A stretch of DNA of 6,754 nucleotides from Frankiales bacterium (lineage in GTDB: Bacteria > Actinomycetota > Actinomycetes > Mycobacteriales > Jatrophihabitantaceae). The notes under the pieces are model-generated. The model searched no databases. It saw only the letters and a list, made by a program, of their open reading frames with translations, and was not told the origin of the DNA. Shown here piece after piece: positions 5,568 to 6,754 of this stretch (position 1 is the first letter of the stretch; every line of letters begins with the position of its first letter). The position numbers were made by a program, and so were the translations under genes. The stretch is from the NCBI GenBank assembly GCA_025963265.1, contig JAOPUY010000254.1, positions 1 through 6,754 of the forward strand, in the 5' to 3' direction.

Positions 5568-6479
5568 GTGAGCACCGCAGCAGCACGAGCAGACACGACT
5601 GGACCCGACGCGGCCGGCCGGGCTTCCACTGAGCCCGGATCCGGTCGGCGGGGCCGGCGGGTGACCTTCAACGCGCAGGCCGAACAGCGCCGACGATGGC
5701 TGCCGGTCCGCGTGCCGAGCCCCATCCGGCGCGCGATCGTCCCGGTGCTGCTCGTCCTGCTGTGGCAATTGGGCGGCTCGCAGGGCTGGTGGTCGACGGA
5801 GGTGCTCCCGTCGCCGGTGGACGTCGCGCACGAGTTCGGGACGTTGATCGCCAACGGCCAACTGCCGAGCAACCTCTGGGTCTCGGTGCGCCGAGCCATG
5901 TACGGCGCGGCTATCGGCATCAGCGCGGGACTCGTGCTCGGCGTGTCCGTCGGGCTCTGGAAACCGGTCGAGGAGGCCTTGGACGCGACGCTGCAGATGC
6001 TGCGGACGTTGCCGTTCCTGGTCATCTTGCCGCTGTTCATCCTCTGGTTCGGCGTCGATGAGAAGCCCAAGATTCTCATCATCGCCATCGGCACCTCGCT
6101 GCCGATGTACCTCAACACGATGTCCGGCGTCCGCTCGGTCGACCCCAAGTTGATCGAGATGGGCCAGCGGTTCGGGCTCAACCGACTCCGGCTCATCGGC
6201 ACCGTGATCATTCCCGGCGCCATGCCCAGCGTGCTCACCGGCGTTCGCTACTCGCTCGGGTTGAGCTGGCTCGCACTCGTGGTGGCCGAGCAGATCAACG
6301 CCCAGAGCGGGCTCGGCTTCATGATCGCCAACGCCCAGGCGCTGTTCCAGACCAAGATCATCATGGTGATCGTCGTCGTGTACGCGCTCTTGGGCCTGCT
6401 CACCGACCTGGTCGTCCGCACCGCCGAGTGGCGGCTGCTGGCTTGGCGCCACGACTCACGTCGGGGAGCCCGACCGTGA
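5568..6479 (+). CDS. ABC transporter permease, SsuC-like
   Basis: A 303-residue inner-membrane protein of the nitrate/sulfonate/taurine permease family (BPD_transp_1 fold). After a polar, Arg-rich N-terminal tail of about 50 residues come membrane segments at roughly 56-70, 110-130, 147-163, 169-188, 219-243 and 269-290. The cytoplasmic EAA loop that contacts the ATPase is seen as EMGQRFGLNRLRLIGTVIIP at about 197-216. The LPSPVDV (80-86) and RTLPFLVILPLFILWFG features are characteristic of SsuC/TauC relatives. The GTG at 5568 is taken as start because it closes the gap to the lipoprotein gene; the ribosome site is weak, and a GTG at 5661 (residue 32) is an alternative that trims most of the tail. 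Its stop overlaps the ATPase start by four bases (GTGA). Confidence 0.88.
   Translation: MSTAAARADTTGPDAAGRASTEPGSGRRGRRVTFNAQAEQRRRWLPVRVPSPIRRAIVPVLLVLLWQLGGSQGWWSTEVLPSPVDVAHEFGTLIANGQLPSNLWVSVRRAMYGAAIGISAGLVLGVSVGLWKPVEEALDATLQMLRTLPFLVILPLFILWFGVDEKPKILIIAIGTSLPMYLNTMSGVRSVDPKLIEMGQRFGLNRLRLIGTVIIPGAMPSVLTGVRYSLGLSWLALVVAEQINAQSGLGFMIANAQALFQTKIIMVIVVVYALLGLLTDLVVRTAEWRLLAWRHDSRRGARP
6463..6468 (+). promoter_or_regulatory. Ribosome binding site for the ABC ATPase gene
   Basis: GGGGAG inside the permease's last codons, seven bases before the GTG at 6476. It fixes the GTG start of the ATPase. Confidence 0.6.
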
Positions 6480-6754
6480 CCGCGGTCGACGTCCGAGGAC
6501 TCCGGCGCGCCTTTGGCTCGCACGTCGTGCTGGACGACCTCGACCTCCGCATCGCCGATTCCGAGTTCGTCGCCCTGGTCGGCCGCAGCGGCGGCGGCAA
6601 GACGACGTTGCTGCGAACCCTGGCCGGCATCGATCCGGTCCTGGAGGGCGTCGTCGAGGTGCCCGAGGTGCGGTCGCTGGTGTTTCAGGAGCCTCGACTG
6701 CTGCCGTGGCGGCGGGTCTGGCAGAACGTCTCGATCGGGCTGCCGCGGGCAGTG
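6476..6754 (+). CDS. ABC transporter ATP-binding protein, SsuB-like (3' end outside window)
   Basis: The first 93 residues of the ATPase that powers the importer. The Walker A motif GRSGGGKTT is complete at residues 36-44. The Q-loop is seen as LVFQEPRLLPWRRVWQNV at about 68-85 (Gln71); the FQEPRLLPW form is typical of SsuB/TauB nitrate-sulfonate-taurine ATPases. Before Walker A is the usual VLDDLDLRIADSEFVALVG, short and without an obvious A-loop aromatic beyond Phe13. The Walker B, signature and H-loop lie past the window edge. It overlaps the permease by four bases (GTGA) and shares one transcript with the lipoprotein and permease, giving a complete importer if the missing part is intact. 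Confidence 0.92.
   Translation, partial: MTAVDVRGLRRAFGSHVVLDDLDLRIADSEFVALVGRSGGGKTTLLRTLAGIDPVLEGVVEVPEVRSLVFQEPRLLPWRRVWQNVSIGLPRAV

Noticed and set aside
5448..6452. Long minus-strand open frame (334 codons) opposite the permease
   Set aside because: Its translation is rich in His, Asp, Gln and Arg with no recognisable domain, while the plus strand gives a convincing six-segment permease with an EAA loop.
1..6754. CRISPR arrays, tRNA or rRNA genes, insertion sequences, integrase or attachment sites
   Set aside because: No regularly spaced repeats, no tRNA-like cloverleaf, no transposase-like protein and no terminal inverted repeats were seen on either strand.

Overview
The window is very G+C-rich, uses GTG starts freely and packs genes with 1-4 base overlaps. 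It carries ergothioneine genes of the mycobacterial egtB-egtC type. Together these point to an actinobacterial chromosome; I cannot name the genus. The window cuts a gene at each end: the egtB 3' end on the left and an ABC ATPase 5' part on the right.

Left (1-1026, + strand): the C-terminal end of EgtB (hercynyl / gamma-glutamyl-cysteine sulfoxide synthase) overlaps by one base with a complete EgtC-type class II glutamine amidotransferase. These catalyse consecutive steps of ergothioneine synthesis. The methyltransferase and lyase genes (egtD, egtE) that often follow egtC are absent; a convergent unit begins nine bases later.

Middle (1036-4177, - strand): a tight four-gene unit, in transcription order: an ABATE/CGNR-type regulator with an altered CGNR motif, a small metal-binding cupin, a GTG-started luciferase-like flavin monooxygenase, and a second luciferase-like oxidoreductase of a different subfamily. 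Overlaps or gaps of 4 bp overlap, 18 bp and 17 bp suggest one transcript.

Intergenic (4178-4415): an A+T-richer divergent control region. It holds candidate promoters for both directions, a palindrome/direct-repeat cluster near the regulator, and a compact potential three-stem leader in front of the transporter that contains a near-perfect Shine-Dalgarno sequence with no start codon at a proper distance.

Right (4416-6754, + strand): an SsuA/NMT1-like lipoprotein, an SsuC-like permease and the start of an SsuB-like ATPase, i.e. an importer of the nitrate/sulfonate/taurine type.

Working model (inference): a divergently organised catabolic locus in which the importer brings in a small organic substrate, plausibly a sulfonate or other organosulfur compound, the two flavin- or F420-dependent oxidoreductases and the cupin process it, and the ABATE/CGNR protein controls expression. 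Neither the substrate nor a flavin reductase partner is visible in the window.
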